From: Candidatus Scalindua sp.
GTDB lineage: Bacteria > Planctomycetota > Brocadiia > Brocadiales > Scalinduaceae
DNA: 64,000 bases
Assembly: GCA_031316155.1 (NCBI GenBank)
Contig: JALDRB010000012.1
Coordinates: 1 to 64,000, forward strand
Direction: 5' to 3'
Below the pieces are notes generated by a model. The model saw only the letters and a list, made by a program, of their open reading frames with translations, did no database searches and was not told the DNA's origin. Positions within the stretch are counted from its first letter, which is position 1. Every line of letters starts with the position of its first letter. The translations under genes and the position numbers were made by a program. Below, in pieces: positions 47,140 to 56,211 of the stretch.

Positions 47140-47314
47140 TATACTAAAACCGATTTGATTTTCGGTTTTACTGGAAACCAAATCCTGGTGAAGGTATCCC
47201 CGGACAAAAGAGGCGCCGAGGACCTTACTCGGGTAAAATAATTTTTGGATTTTACCTGTCTGCGTGCGTTCCTTACGTACAGGCAGCTCCGAAAATCATT
47301 ATCAGATGAGTATA
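47140..47314 (-). repeat. Dispersed TATACT element, copy 5 (long form, 175 bp)
   Basis: A complete copy with TATACT at 47140-47145 and AGTATA at 47309-47314, and the extra CCTGTCTG...CAGGCAG hairpin as in copy 2. It abuts the aspC start codon, so it has become that gene's 5' untranslated region and possibly its promoter. Small differences from copy 2 (AGGCGCC for GGCGCC, TCGGGTAAAATAATTTTTGG) mark independent drift. Confidence 0.92.
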
Positions 47315-47445
47315 ATTGTCTTTTGCCCCGGATAATGAAAAATTATCAATGCTATATGTTGTTAATTTATAATAACAGAAGAACTATGTCAACAAATTTG
47401 TATTTTCTCAGATATTATTTTGTAAATATGTATTATTAATTGTAA

Positions 47446-47473
47446 TTGACAAGGATATTTGGCAATCTAAAAT
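47446..47473 (+). promoter_or_regulatory. Sigma-70-type promoter for the SLC13 gene
   Basis: TTGACA at 47446-47451 and TAAAAT at 47468-47473 with a 16-bp spacer, about 90 bp ahead of the SLC13 start. Nothing else in the 250 bp between the dispersed element and the gene was recognised. Confidence 0.5.
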
Positions 47474-47563
47474 GAGTAATATATTATATTATTTGCGTTT
47501 ATGAAATAATTGTGATCTGTTTTCTTAAGAAGGATACATACTTTTTCGGGTACATGAGATAAA

Positions 47564-48961
47564 TTGAAATCGTTATATTCAAAAAGTTATCGTTATATAG
47601 TTATAACATCTGCTTTTTCACTATTTGCTTTCATACTATGCCTTCCCGTTTCAGAAGGGCTTACCGGGGATGGTAAAAAAGCGTTAGCTATCTTTGTACT
47701 GTGCGTTGTTTTTTGGGTCTCTCATGTAATACCATTGATGATAACGAGTCTCCTTGCCATTATACTCTTTCCCTTGCTGGGCGTTATGTCGGCGGACAAG
47801 GTTTATTCTCTTTTTGGCAACCAGGCAGTTTTTTTTATTCTGGGTTCTTTTATTTTGGCCTCATCAGTTATCAGGACAGGATTAAGTTACAGATTAGCTC
47901 TGGTTTTTTTGAGATGGTTTGGAAGTTCACCAAAATTACTCCTCCTTGGCGTAATGATATTTTCTGCGTTTTTTTCGTTCTGGATGTCAGAGCATGCTGT
48001 TGCCGCATTGATGTTTCCTATTGTTATTGCTATTGCTGAAAGTCTGGAGTTAAAACCGGTTGAAAGTAATTATGGAAAGGCTCTGTTTTTAGCAATGGCG
48101 TGGGGATGTGTTGTTGGTGGGGTAGCAACCTTTCTGGGTGGAGCCAGAGCTCCGCTCGCAGTTGGTATCCTTCTCGATACTACAGGAGAAACAGTCAGTT
48201 TTGTTACGTGGACACTGGCTACTTTACCAACAGTTTTCATGACGCTTTTTATTGTATACTGGTTGCTGATTTTCCTCTATCCCGTTGAAGTACAGGATAT
48301 AGGAAAGGCACGTAAGTTATTGTTTAACAGAATCGTATGTGCAGGGAAGGCGAAAAGGAAAGAGTGGTTCGTTGGGATTTTGATGGTCGCAACAATTTTC
48401 TCCTGGATTTGTTTTGGAGAGAAATATGGATTGGCTAATATTGCGTTAGTTGCTGTAGTTGTCGCATTTGTTTTTAAATTGTTGAAATGGAAAGAAGTTG
48501 AGGAGGACGTAAACTGGGGTTTGATTCTTATGTATGGAGGTGCGATATGTCTTGGATTAGCATTGGGAGAAACAGGTGCAACCAAATGGTTGGTTGATAT
48601 AACTCCTTTGGGGTCGGTTAAATCTCCATTTATTTTAATTATGATTATATCATTTATTGCTATTTTTTTAACTGAAGCGATTAGTAACACGGCAGTTGTT
48701 GCACTCATGATGCCAATAACCATCGGACTTGCAATTGATCTTTCAATAAATCCTTTAATTACGACATTGGCAGTAACGGTACCCTCTGGTTTAGCTTTCA
48801 TATTACCGATGGGAACACCTGCGATGGCGATTACCTATTCTTCGGGTTTTGTTGGACCGAGAAATGCCTTATTGAGCGGTATGATCTTGAAAATATCTGC
48901 GTGGATTTTCTTCGTTATTTTTGCATATTTTTACTGGCCAATTCTGGGTATTACATGGTGA
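47564..48961 (+). CDS. SLC13/DASS-family anion transporter
   Basis: 465 residues, about 11-12 membrane helices. Family markers include VFWVSHVIPLMITSLLAIILFPLLGV, the SNT-like hairpin sequence FLTEAISNTAVVALMMPI, and PSGLAFILPMGTPAMAI, the second hairpin. Members carry sulfate, dicarboxylates or tricarboxylates with sodium. The missing classic 'SNTAT' ends as SNTAV. Start TTG at 47564 is the only in-frame start before the first helix. Its stop abuts a universal stress protein, suggesting a transporter-regulator pair, then nadB. Confidence 0.88.
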   Translation: MKSLYSKSYRYIVITSAFSLFAFILCLPVSEGLTGDGKKALAIFVLCVVFWVSHVIPLMITSLLAIILFPLLGVMSADKVYSLFGNQAVFFILGSFILASSVIRTGLSYRLALVFLRWFGSSPKLLLLGVMIFSAFFSFWMSEHAVAALMFPIVIAIAESLELKPVESNYGKALFLAMAWGCVVGGVATFLGGARAPLAVGILLDTTGETVSFVTWTLATLPTVFMTLFIVYWLLIFLYPVEVQDIGKARKLLFNRIVCAGKAKRKEWFVGILMVATIFSWICFGEKYGLANIALVAVVVAFVFKLLKWKEVEEDVNWGLILMYGGAICLGLALGETGATKWLVDITPLGSVKSPFILIMIISFIAIFLTEAISNTAVVALMMPITIGLAIDLSINPLITTLAVTVPSGLAFILPMGTPAMAITYSSGFVGPRNALLSGMILKISAWIFFVIFAYFYWPILGITW

Positions 48962-49429
48962 ATGATGAGTAAAATACTCTTAACCCTTTCAACGACGAGA
49001 AAATCAAATAAATGTATCAAAGAAGCAATTGAAATTGCGAATAAGGGGGACGTTACTTTAATTATTCTTTTCGTTATTGATGAAGAGATTCCTCAGAAGA
49101 TATTAGAAAAATTGACGGAAGAGGGTTGGATCGGCGGTAAACCCACGGAAAACCTTTTTAATGCAGTTTTAGATGAATATACCCTTCAGGGCAGAGATAA
49201 AGTGGCAGAAATTGAAGAACTGGCAAAGAGTAAGGGGATTCGTTATAAGTCTATTATCAGAAAAGGTAAGTTTCTGGATGAAGTATTATCGGTTGTCGAG
49301 TCAGAAAAAGTCAATCATATATTGGTAACGAGACGGAAAAGGTCAAGTGTATCGAGATTTTTCCTTGGCTCTGCTGTTGCAGAACTGAAAAAAAAAGTTC
49401 CCTGCGAAGTCAAGATTATCGATGAATAG
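48962..49429 (+). CDS. Universal stress protein (UspA family)
   Basis: 155 residues. The beta-alpha fold starts with SKILLTLSTTRKSNKCIKEAIEIA and ends with VNHILVTRRKRSSVSRFFLGSAVAELKKKVPCEVKII, where a GxxxxxxxGS-like nucleotide loop (LGSAVAEL) is kept. USPs of this type bind ATP or AMP. It starts one base after the SLC13 stop, so it likely acts on or is co-regulated with that transporter. ATG at 48962 or 48965. Confidence 0.88.
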   Translation: MMSKILLTLSTTRKSNKCIKEAIEIANKGDVTLIILFVIDEEIPQKILEKLTEEGWIGGKPTENLFNAVLDEYTLQGRDKVAEIEELAKSKGIRYKSIIRKGKFLDEVLSVVESEKVNHILVTRRKRSSVSRFFLGSAVAELKKKVPCEVKIIDE

Positions 49430-49468
49430 TCATTTTACAACTTTGAAAACAGTTCGGCTTGAATAGGT

Positions 49469-51103
49469 ATGACAAGAGAAAATGTACTTGAGAAATGTCT
49501 GGTGTCATTTGACAGTAGAAAATTGAAGCATATTTCTGCTGATACACTCATAATAGGTAGTGGTGTGGCAGGTTTGAGTACCGCTATTCATGCGGCAAAA
49601 AGAGGCTCAGTCTTAATAATCACAAAGTCGAGGATAAATGAAAACAGCACAGAGTATGCGCAAGGAGGGATAGCCGCACGATTAAGCCCTGAAGACAGCT
49701 TTATCAAGCATATTAAGGATACTCTCAATACAGGTCAAGGACTTTGTGACGAAGAGGTGGTAAGCGGGATAATTCGGGAAGGGCCGGATCGTGTAAGAGA
49801 ATTAATAAACTGGGGTGCAAACTTTGATAAAGAAAACGGTGTATTAGTTTTTACAAATGAGGGAGGTCACAGCTTTCCAAGAATACTCCGGGCAGGAGGA
49901 GATTCAACAGGAAAAGAAATTGAGGAAACTCTTATACGGGTGACCAAAGATCATCCGAATATCAAGGTCTTGGAGTATACGTATGCCATTGATCTTCTTG
50001 TAATGAATAATAGTTGTAACGGTGTGCTTGTCTGGAGAAAAAAAGAGGGAAAGATAATTATAAGTGCAAAATCTGTTATTCTGGCTTCAGGTGGTTGTGG
50101 ACAGGTTTATAGAGAAACAACAAATCCAGAGGTTACCACTGGAGATGGAATTGCAATTGCTTATCGTGCCGGGGCTATACTTCAGGATCTGGAATTTATG
50201 CAATTCCATCCGACAACACTGTACGTTGTCGGAGCAGAAAGATTCTTAATTTCTGAGACAGTTCGAGGAGAAGGGGGTATTTTGAGGAACAAATTCGGAG
50301 ACAGGTTTATGCCTAAATACCATCCAAAAGCGGAATTAGCACCGAGAGATATTGTCAGCAAGAGTATTTTACATGAGATACGAAAGACGAATTATACTCA
50401 TGTTTTTCTTGACGTAAGGCATATTTCAGAAGAAAAACTCAGTAAAAGATTTCCTAAAATAAAAAAGTTGTGCTCCTCTTTTGGTATTGACATAACCAGA
50501 GAACTAATACCTGTGCAACCAAGCGCCCACTATATGATTGGCGGTGTGAAGGTGGATCAAAAGGGAAGAACGAATATCAGCAATTTATATGCATGTGGTG
50601 AGGTGGCATGTTCAGGATTACATGGAGCAAATCGCCTTGGCAGCAATTCACTTCTTGAAGGTTTGGTGTTTGGTTTCAGGATTGGTAACGAGATCAGCAA
50701 AGGCCTTGATGGGGAAAGTAAGGAAGACTTATCGAAATCTGTGTTTAAAAATTCATTACAGAAGCATTGGGACGAGGATCTCGATTTGGAAGATGTAAGA
50801 AATTCACTGAAAAGTGTGATGTGGCGGAATATCGGTATCGAAAGAGATGGTAAGTATATAAATGAAGCAGTCGAAGATATTACTCACTGGAGTAAATATA
50901 TTTTACACAATGAATTTTCGACACCTCTTGGTTGGGAAGTCCAGAATATGTTATCAGTTACCAGGTTAATCTGCATCTCAGCTTTAAAAAGGTGTGAATC
51001 ACGAGGCGTGCACTACCGTTTGGACTTTCCTGAATGTGATGATAAAGAGTGGAAAAAGCATATTATTGTCTGTAATGACAAATATGATTTTGTACCATAT
51101 TGA
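49469..51103 (+). CDS. nadB: L-aspartate oxidase
   Basis: 544 residues. Oxidises L-aspartate to iminoaspartate, the first step of NAD synthesis, with FAD. FAD-binding TLIIGSGVAGLSTAIHAAKRG, the NadB-typical SxxAQGGIAA (STEYAQGGIAARL), the active-site segment HTTLYVVGAERFLISETVRGEGGILRN, ELAPRDIVSKSI and the C-terminal LHGANRLGSNSLLEGLVFG are present. Related to succinate dehydrogenase flavoprotein, but length and SxxAQGG indicate NadB. It is the last gene of a transporter-USP-nadB run; nadA and nadC are not in the window. Confidence 0.95.
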   Translation: MTRENVLEKCLVSFDSRKLKHISADTLIIGSGVAGLSTAIHAAKRGSVLIITKSRINENSTEYAQGGIAARLSPEDSFIKHIKDTLNTGQGLCDEEVVSGIIREGPDRVRELINWGANFDKENGVLVFTNEGGHSFPRILRAGGDSTGKEIEETLIRVTKDHPNIKVLEYTYAIDLLVMNNSCNGVLVWRKKEGKIIISAKSVILASGGCGQVYRETTNPEVTTGDGIAIAYRAGAILQDLEFMQFHPTTLYVVGAERFLISETVRGEGGILRNKFGDRFMPKYHPKAELAPRDIVSKSILHEIRKTNYTHVFLDVRHISEEKLSKRFPKIKKLCSSFGIDITRELIPVQPSAHYMIGGVKVDQKGRTNISNLYACGEVACSGLHGANRLGSNSLLEGLVFGFRIGNEISKGLDGESKEDLSKSVFKNSLQKHWDEDLDLEDVRNSLKSVMWRNIGIERDGKYINEAVEDITHWSKYILHNEFSTPLGWEVQNMLSVTRLICISALKRCESRGVHYRLDFPECDDKEWKKHIIVCNDKYDFVPY

Positions 51104-51238
51104 CAAAATTTCTCATTAATCGTGTTAATACTTATAGCCAGTCTCTGGAAAATTATATAGAATTTGCACTTTATTATAAATTCCTTCACCAACCTATTCG
51201 CGCGGCATCAAGATTGTCCCGGTCTATATAATTGTGAA

Positions 51239-51798
51239 TATTAACTCGGCAAATAAATACGTGCAAATAGATTGTTGATATGCTATAATTTCTGCATGGA
51301 AAAAATCGATGCACGAAAACTATCAACAGAAGCACTGCAGCAAATACGCAACCAGGCAATTCGTCTCAAAAAGTCAGGAAGCACCTACAAAGAGATATCT
51401 GAGATTACTTGTGTCCATGTATCAGCAAAAAGGCTCTAATAAAATTTCTGAAAAGGGTTATCAGTGATTCAACAAGAAAGATATTTCTGATACTTGATAA
51501 TTTGAAGGTGCATCATAGTTACGTTGTCAGGGATTGGTTGAATAAGCATAAAGAGCAATTAGAGGTTTTCTTTTTACCGTCTTACTCTCCTGAGTTAAAT
51601 CCAGATGAATACCTGAACTGTGATTTAAAAGTTGGCGTACATTCTCAAATGCCTGCGAAAACGAAAGAGCAACTCAAGAACAACTCAATATCTCATTTGA
51701 GAAAACTTCAAAAGTCACCAAATCGAGTGATGAAATATTTTAAGCATCCAAAGATTGCGTATGCAGCGTAATTATTCTATTTATTTGCCGGGTTAATA
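51239..51798 (+). mobile_element. IS630-family remnant with intact terminal inverted repeats
   Basis: The ends 51239-51259 (TATTAACTCGGCAAATAAATA) and 51778-51798 are near-perfect inverted repeats with one mismatch, bounded by TA as expected for IS630/Tc1 targets. The element is only ~560 bp because the middle of the transposase is deleted. Because both ends are kept it could still move as a non-autonomous element if a full copy exists elsewhere. Confidence 0.85.
51296..51771 (+). pseudogene. IS630-family transposase, internally deleted
   Basis: The first ~42 codons (MEKIDARKLSTEALQQIRNQ, then AIRLKKSGSTYKEISEITCV) are the N-terminal helix-turn-helix. Near 51420 this frame stops and the C-terminal catalytic part continues in another frame from 51409: FLILDNLKVHHSYVVRDWL (second catalytic Asp) and FLPSYSPELNPDEYLN (catalytic Glu). 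The first catalytic Asp region and about 150-200 residues are missing, so the enzyme is dead. Confidence 0.85.
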
Positions 51799-51806
51799 AT
51801 TCACGA

Positions 51807-52196
51807 CTATTGTCGTCCAGTTGATGTAGGGCGGTGACTGCGGAGGATTGTGTTTAATGCCACGATAAGATTGCTGGCGTCGTGTCTGGAATAGGTTTCG
51901 AGATCGCGGTTGTGGAAATATTTATTTATATAGTTTTGGAAATGGGAGTCATCCCAGCCGAGATCCTTTTTTAACTGTTTTATATAATATTTTTGGCGTA
52001 AGGTTATCCCTTTGCCTGTTACACGATAATGCATTGTGCGCACAAAATAACGCATCAGCTTGTGGAACTGGCTGTCAGTTAAATCCCTGGATGAACGAAC
52101 ACCTGCAACTCGTTCAAGGATATTACGGTACTCCTCATCACTCAAAAACAATTCTTTCTTAACAATATGAATAACCGCAAGTTTTTTCTTGTCCAT
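51807..52196 (-). CDS. GemA/Gp16-like phage regulatory protein (DUF1018)
   Basis: 129 residues: KLAVIHIVKKELFLSDEEYRNILERVAGVRSSRDLTDSQFHKLM and ITLRQKYYIKQLKKDLGWDD. This is the pattern of the Mu-like phage protein GemA (gp16), which affects host DNA topology and transcription in Mu. No other phage gene is beside it, so it is a stray prophage relic or a recruited gene. It begins directly beside the right end of the IS630 remnant. Confidence 0.75.
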   Translation of the reverse strand: MDKKKLAVIHIVKKELFLSDEEYRNILERVAGVRSSRDLTDSQFHKLMRYFVRTMHYRVTGKGITLRQKYYIKQLKKDLGWDDSHFQNYINKYFHNRDLETYSRHDASNLIVALNTILRSHRPTSTGRQ

Positions 52197-52598
52197 AATG
52201 TTCTCAGGAACTTTTTACGCTTGTCAGATTTCAGCAACAGATTATAGATGAGTTAATGGGAAATTACTTTTCAGATATTTTGTAAAAATAATAAAACAGG
52301 TAATAAAACTCAAGTATTGTTTTTAATAATTAAATTACTTGAATCTTGTTAATTATTTTACTATCCTTGTGGAAATTTTAAAAATCAATTTTTTATCATC
52401 ATCTGGCTTAAACATACATACAGGCCAAAAGTTTTGATAGTTACCTACCAATAAATGTAAGTGATCCTGATAATTAGTTTGCTGATGGTGTTCAAGGAAA
52501 TCAACAACAGGTTCGGATAGAAAGTTATAAATACCAGATTACTTTTCCCTTTCGTTTAGCAGACATCTGAAGACACAAAGAGTCCGGAGGTTTTAAAA
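52197..52598. other. AT-rich intergenic space, nothing recognised
   Basis: 402 bp between the GemA-like gene and the broken histidine kinase. The stretch 52260-52400 is very AT-rich. No repeat ends, hairpin terminator or small gene were found. GGAGG at 52586 serves the kinase start. Confidence 0.45.
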
Positions 52599-53478
52599 AT
52601 GACTATCAGAAATAAAATATTAATCTGGTTCTTACTCCCCTCTCTTTTAATTGCTGTTGTTGCATTTGCATTCTGCTATTTCTACACGAAAAAAACATTC
52701 AAACAAAACATCTTTGATCAACTGAAAATGGTAGCTGATATGCTGCATAACGATGTCAGGATTTTATTAACACGAAATACGGACACCCCTTGCAGCGATA
52801 TTAGGTTTTGCAAGGATTATCAGCAACAGGTTTGAGAAAGGTATATTCCCTCATATCGGAGCCGGCGATGGCAAGGTTCTGGAGTTGACAAGGACGGTAA
52901 AAAGGGATCTTGGCACCATCATATCTGAGGGCAAGAGACTGACCGACCTGATAAATGACCTCCTCGATATCACCAAGATTGAGGCAGGAAAGATTGAGTG
53001 GGATATGAAACCCATCTCAGTATCTGAGATTATTGAACAGGCAACGAACATAACCATTGGCTCCTGTGAACAGTATGGTATTGAGCTCATAAAGGATGTA
53101 AAAGAGGGGCTTCCCGACATTTCAGGTGACAGGGACCGGCTGGTACAGGTAATGATTAATCTGATTTCAAATGCAGTGAAATTCACTGAAAAGGGATCTA
53201 TAACATGCAGGGCGCGGGAGATAAACAACAAGGTCATGATGAGTGTGATAGATACCGGCACAGGTATACCTCAAGACTGCCAGGAGAAGATATTTGAGAA
53301 ATTCGGGCAGGTAAAAAGCAGTATGAAAAGCAGACCAAAAGGAACGGGTCTCGGGCTGCCAATCTGCAAAGAGATTATTGAACGTCATGGTGGCACGATA
53401 TGGGTGGAAAGTGAGCCGGGCAAGGGAAGTATCTTCTCATTCATCGTACCGTGTAGTACCGGAGACTCGGGAGTTTAA
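52599..53478 (+). pseudogene. Sensor histidine kinase with an internal deletion and frame break
   Basis: The first 56 or so codons give an N-terminal membrane helix and the start of a periplasmic sensor (IWFLLPSLLIAVVAFAFCYFYTKK). Near 52770 the reading frame breaks and the transmitter begins abruptly at its H box: HEIRTPLAAILGFARI in frame 1, then DLLDITKIEAGK, NLISNAVKF (N box), DTGTGIP (G1) and GTGLGLP (G2). A TAA directly precedes the H box in that frame. An out-of-frame deletion of the sensor-to-H-box region explains this. A shorter reading from 52885 would lack the phosphorylated His. Confidence 0.8.
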
Positions 53479-53608
53479 CGTTATAATGATTTCAGTCTTC
53501 ATCCGCTGTAATTTTACGATCTGAAAAAGGTGCGTTTTAGCAGACGAAATTAAAAGATGAAGAATTCATGCATGTCAAAAGAACATCCGCAACAATAAGG
53601 GGAATACT

Positions 53609-54424
53609 ATGAAACTTCGTAAATTGTTTGTCCACTTTTTTGATACGTATGAGGTTGCCTGGGAATTGTTCATGGTGGGACTCGCTATTACCTATGTTAT
53701 CATCGGCTTTCTGCCCGATTTTTATGATTTTTCAGACAACGGTCTCTCCATACTTGACAGCATAGATTTGGGCATTACCTCATTTTTTATCCTTGAATTC
53801 GTCACCCGTATTTCAATCTCTTCTTTACGGTTACGCTATTTGAAAGAGCACTGGCTTGACCTCGTCGCCATCCTGCCGATGATACGCTGGCTGAGAGCGG
53901 CTCGGCTTGTTCGTGTTTTGAGGCTGTCCAGGATTGCCCGCATAGCGAGGGTCATCCGCTCCCTGGATGGACTGGGTTTCAACGTCGCCCAATTTGCCAG
54001 GCTGAACGGACTGCAGTGGATGCTTCTTTCGCTCACGTTCATCATGCTGGTTTCTTCAGGTTTGCTGTTTTATTCTGAACGCGGGGTAAATGAAAAAATA
54101 AATAACTACGGGGATGCCCTCTATGCATCGCTGGTAACGTGGATGACACCCGGCTATGGTGACATTGCGCCGGTCACGACCGCCGGGCATATCTTCGGAC
54201 TGGTGCTTATTCTTTCCGGGTTGATAACATGGGGTATCCTCATCGCCAATCTGGCGGCCTTCCTGACTGCCAGAAAGGCGGGACAAAGCAAGGTAAGTCC
54301 TGCCATCAGGGAGATACGGGAAAAATTAACGCAGTTTGACTGCTTGGACGAGTCAGAGCTGATTGCTTTGCGCGGAGCGCTCAATGCCCTTATTGGTGGC
54401 AAGCTGGGAGAAAAGCCATACTAA
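53609..54424 (+). CDS. Voltage-gated-like K+ channel (ion transport protein)
   Basis: 271 residues, six membrane helices. S4 carries a regular arginine ladder (RWLRAARLVRVLRLSRIARIARVIRSL), typical of voltage sensors. The pore loop reads TWMTPGYGDIAP, so the selectivity filter is TPGYGD where most K+ channels have TVGYGD. Helix S6 (GLVLILSGLITWGILIANLAAFL) follows. A ~40-residue charged C terminus (EIREKLTQFDCLDESELIALRGAL) may mediate assembly. Good RBS (AAGGGGAA) lies ahead of the ATG. Monocistronic. Confidence 0.88.
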   Translation: MKLRKLFVHFFDTYEVAWELFMVGLAITYVIIGFLPDFYDFSDNGLSILDSIDLGITSFFILEFVTRISISSLRLRYLKEHWLDLVAILPMIRWLRAARLVRVLRLSRIARIARVIRSLDGLGFNVAQFARLNGLQWMLLSLTFIMLVSSGLLFYSERGVNEKINNYGDALYASLVTWMTPGYGDIAPVTTAGHIFGLVLILSGLITWGILIANLAAFLTARKAGQSKVSPAIREIREKLTQFDCLDESELIALRGALNALIGGKLGEKPY

Positions 54425-54484
54425 ACTATTTAGTGCTCAAGCGGTAACCATGAGAATAGTCATTTCGAATGGAGCGGAGAGTTT

Positions 54485-55729
54485 TTAATTTGAAAACTTT
54501 CCCAGAACAATGCTTATGTTGTGCCCACCGAAACCAAAAGAATTAGACATAACATATTCTATTTTTTTCTGTTTAGTCTCATTTGGAACAAAATCTAAAC
54601 CATAACAGGCGGGGTCTGGGTGTTCATAATTTATTGTGGGGGGGATAGTATCATTTTCGAGTATTAAAGCACATATTAATGTTTCGGTACCTCCGGCAGC
54701 GCCTAGCTGGTGCCCTAACATAGATTTTGTAGAACTAACTGATAAATTTTTTGCATGACTACCGAAAAGCCTCTTGATAGCATTAACTTCTATCTCATCT
54801 CCCATAGGTGTTGAAGTTGCGTGTGCGTTAATATAAGAAATCTGTTCCCGGTTCAGATTGGAAACTTTTAAGGCGTCTTCCATTGCTTTGTAAGCACCAT
54901 TTCCTTTGGGGTGAGGTGCAGCAATGTGATATGCATCATCACTCATGGAATAGCCAAGAATCTCTGCATAAATATGAGCTTTTCTTTTTTTTGCAAATTC
55001 AAGTTCTTCTAAAACGATTATACCTGAACCTTCTGAAATGACGAACCCGTCTCTCTCTTTATCAAATGGTCTGCTTGCCTTCTGGGGTGCATCATTTTTT
55101 CTGGATAATGCCTTCATGTTTTGGAAGGCACTCATACAGAGAGGTGTTATGGTTGATTCTGTTCCACCAGTAATCATTACGTCATTTTCTCCATATCGTA
55201 TACTTCTGAATGCTTCAGCAATTGCATGACTTCCTGAGGCACAAGCAGTAATTATGGAAAAGTTTGTGGAACGGATGTCAAACTGTATGGCTATCTGCCC
55301 GGGTGCAGCATTTGCCATGAGTTTAGGAATCATGAACGGTGAGACCCTTGACGGGCCTTTTGAAAGCAGGATTTTATGCTGCGCCTCTATTTCAAGAATT
55401 CCTCCTATTCCAGTACCAATAATGGTTCCTGCCCTTGTGCGGTCTGTCTTATTAAAATCAATTCCGGAGTCTTCAACGGCGAGAATTGCTGCGGCAACTG
55501 CAAATTGAGTAAATCTATCTAATCTTCGTTCCTGTTTTACGTCAAACCATTTACTCGGTTTGAAATCCTTCACCTCTCCAGCAATACGAACATCATGTTT
55601 AGATGTGTCAAAGGCGGTTACATCAGAAATACCACTTTTGCCATTACAAAGCGAGGACCATAGTTCTGTTTTGTGTTGGCCTAAAGGGGTTATTGCACCT
55701 AGGCCTGTAATCACTACTCGACGATTCAT
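54485..55729 (-). CDS. fabF: Beta-ketoacyl-ACP synthase II
   Basis: 414 residues, full length. Condenses malonyl-ACP with acyl-ACP in fatty-acid elongation. The Cys-His-His triad is visible: nucleophile in ITACASGSHAI, NAHATSTPMGD, and SMLGHQLGAAGGTE. N-terminal RRVVITGLGAITPLG matches FabF. It is last in the minus-strand operon rpmF-plsX-fabH-acpP-fabF, 5 bp after acpP. FabD and FabG, often in this operon, are absent here. Confidence 0.95.
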   Translation of the reverse strand: MNRRVVITGLGAITPLGQHKTELWSSLCNGKSGISDVTAFDTSKHDVRIAGEVKDFKPSKWFDVKQERRLDRFTQFAVAAAILAVEDSGIDFNKTDRTRAGTIIGTGIGGILEIEAQHKILLSKGPSRVSPFMIPKLMANAAPGQIAIQFDIRSTNFSIITACASGSHAIAEAFRSIRYGENDVMITGGTESTITPLCMSAFQNMKALSRKNDAPQKASRPFDKERDGFVISEGSGIIVLEELEFAKKRKAHIYAEILGYSMSDDAYHIAAPHPKGNGAYKAMEDALKVSNLNREQISYINAHATSTPMGDEIEVNAIKRLFGSHAKNLSVSSTKSMLGHQLGAAGGTETLICALILENDTIPPTINYEHPDPACYGLDFVPNETKQKKIEYVMSNSFGFGGHNISIVLGKFSN

Positions 55730-55734
55730 TACCT

Positions 55735-55980
55735 TTACTTATGCTCCTCAATGTATTTAACTGCATCTCCAACAGTTTGAATTTTCTCGGCTTCTTCGTC
55801 AGGTATATTTATGTCAAATGCATCTTCAAATTCCATAACGAGCTCTACAGTATCGAGCGAATCTGCTCCTAAATCGTTTACAAACGATGTTTCCAGAGTA
55901 ACCTGTTCTTTATTAACACCCATCTGTTTTGTAATGATACCTTTTACTTTCTCTTCAATTGATTCTTCTTTTGTAGACAA
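55735..55980 (-). CDS. acpP: Acyl carrier protein
   Basis: 81 residues, strongly acidic. The phosphopantetheine attachment Ser is in [16 protein letters not shown]. The flanking helices ([50 protein letters not shown]) are standard. AGGAGGG lies just upstream of the ATG. Located between fabH and fabF, the conserved order. Confidence 0.97.
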   Translation of the reverse strand: MSTKEESIEEKVKGIITKQMGVNKEQVTLETSFVNDLGADSLDTVELVMEFEDAFDINIPDEEAEKIQTVGDAVKYIEEHK

Positions 55981-56211
55981 GGTAAACCCTCCTTATGTCA
56001 AATTTTTGATGTTTCAAACTGTTGTTATTGAATTATAACTCTCAAAATTTCCTGTTTTCATTGTGGTTATATAAGTTTAAACGGACGGAATCAGTACAAC
56101 GCTTCCTCGCTCAACAAATTTTAATGCCCCCATTTGGAGTATGAGTAGAATCCTCACTTATTCAAATTTAATCTGATGAGCAACTATGACCAGAAAAAAC
56201 AAGTCTGTTTT

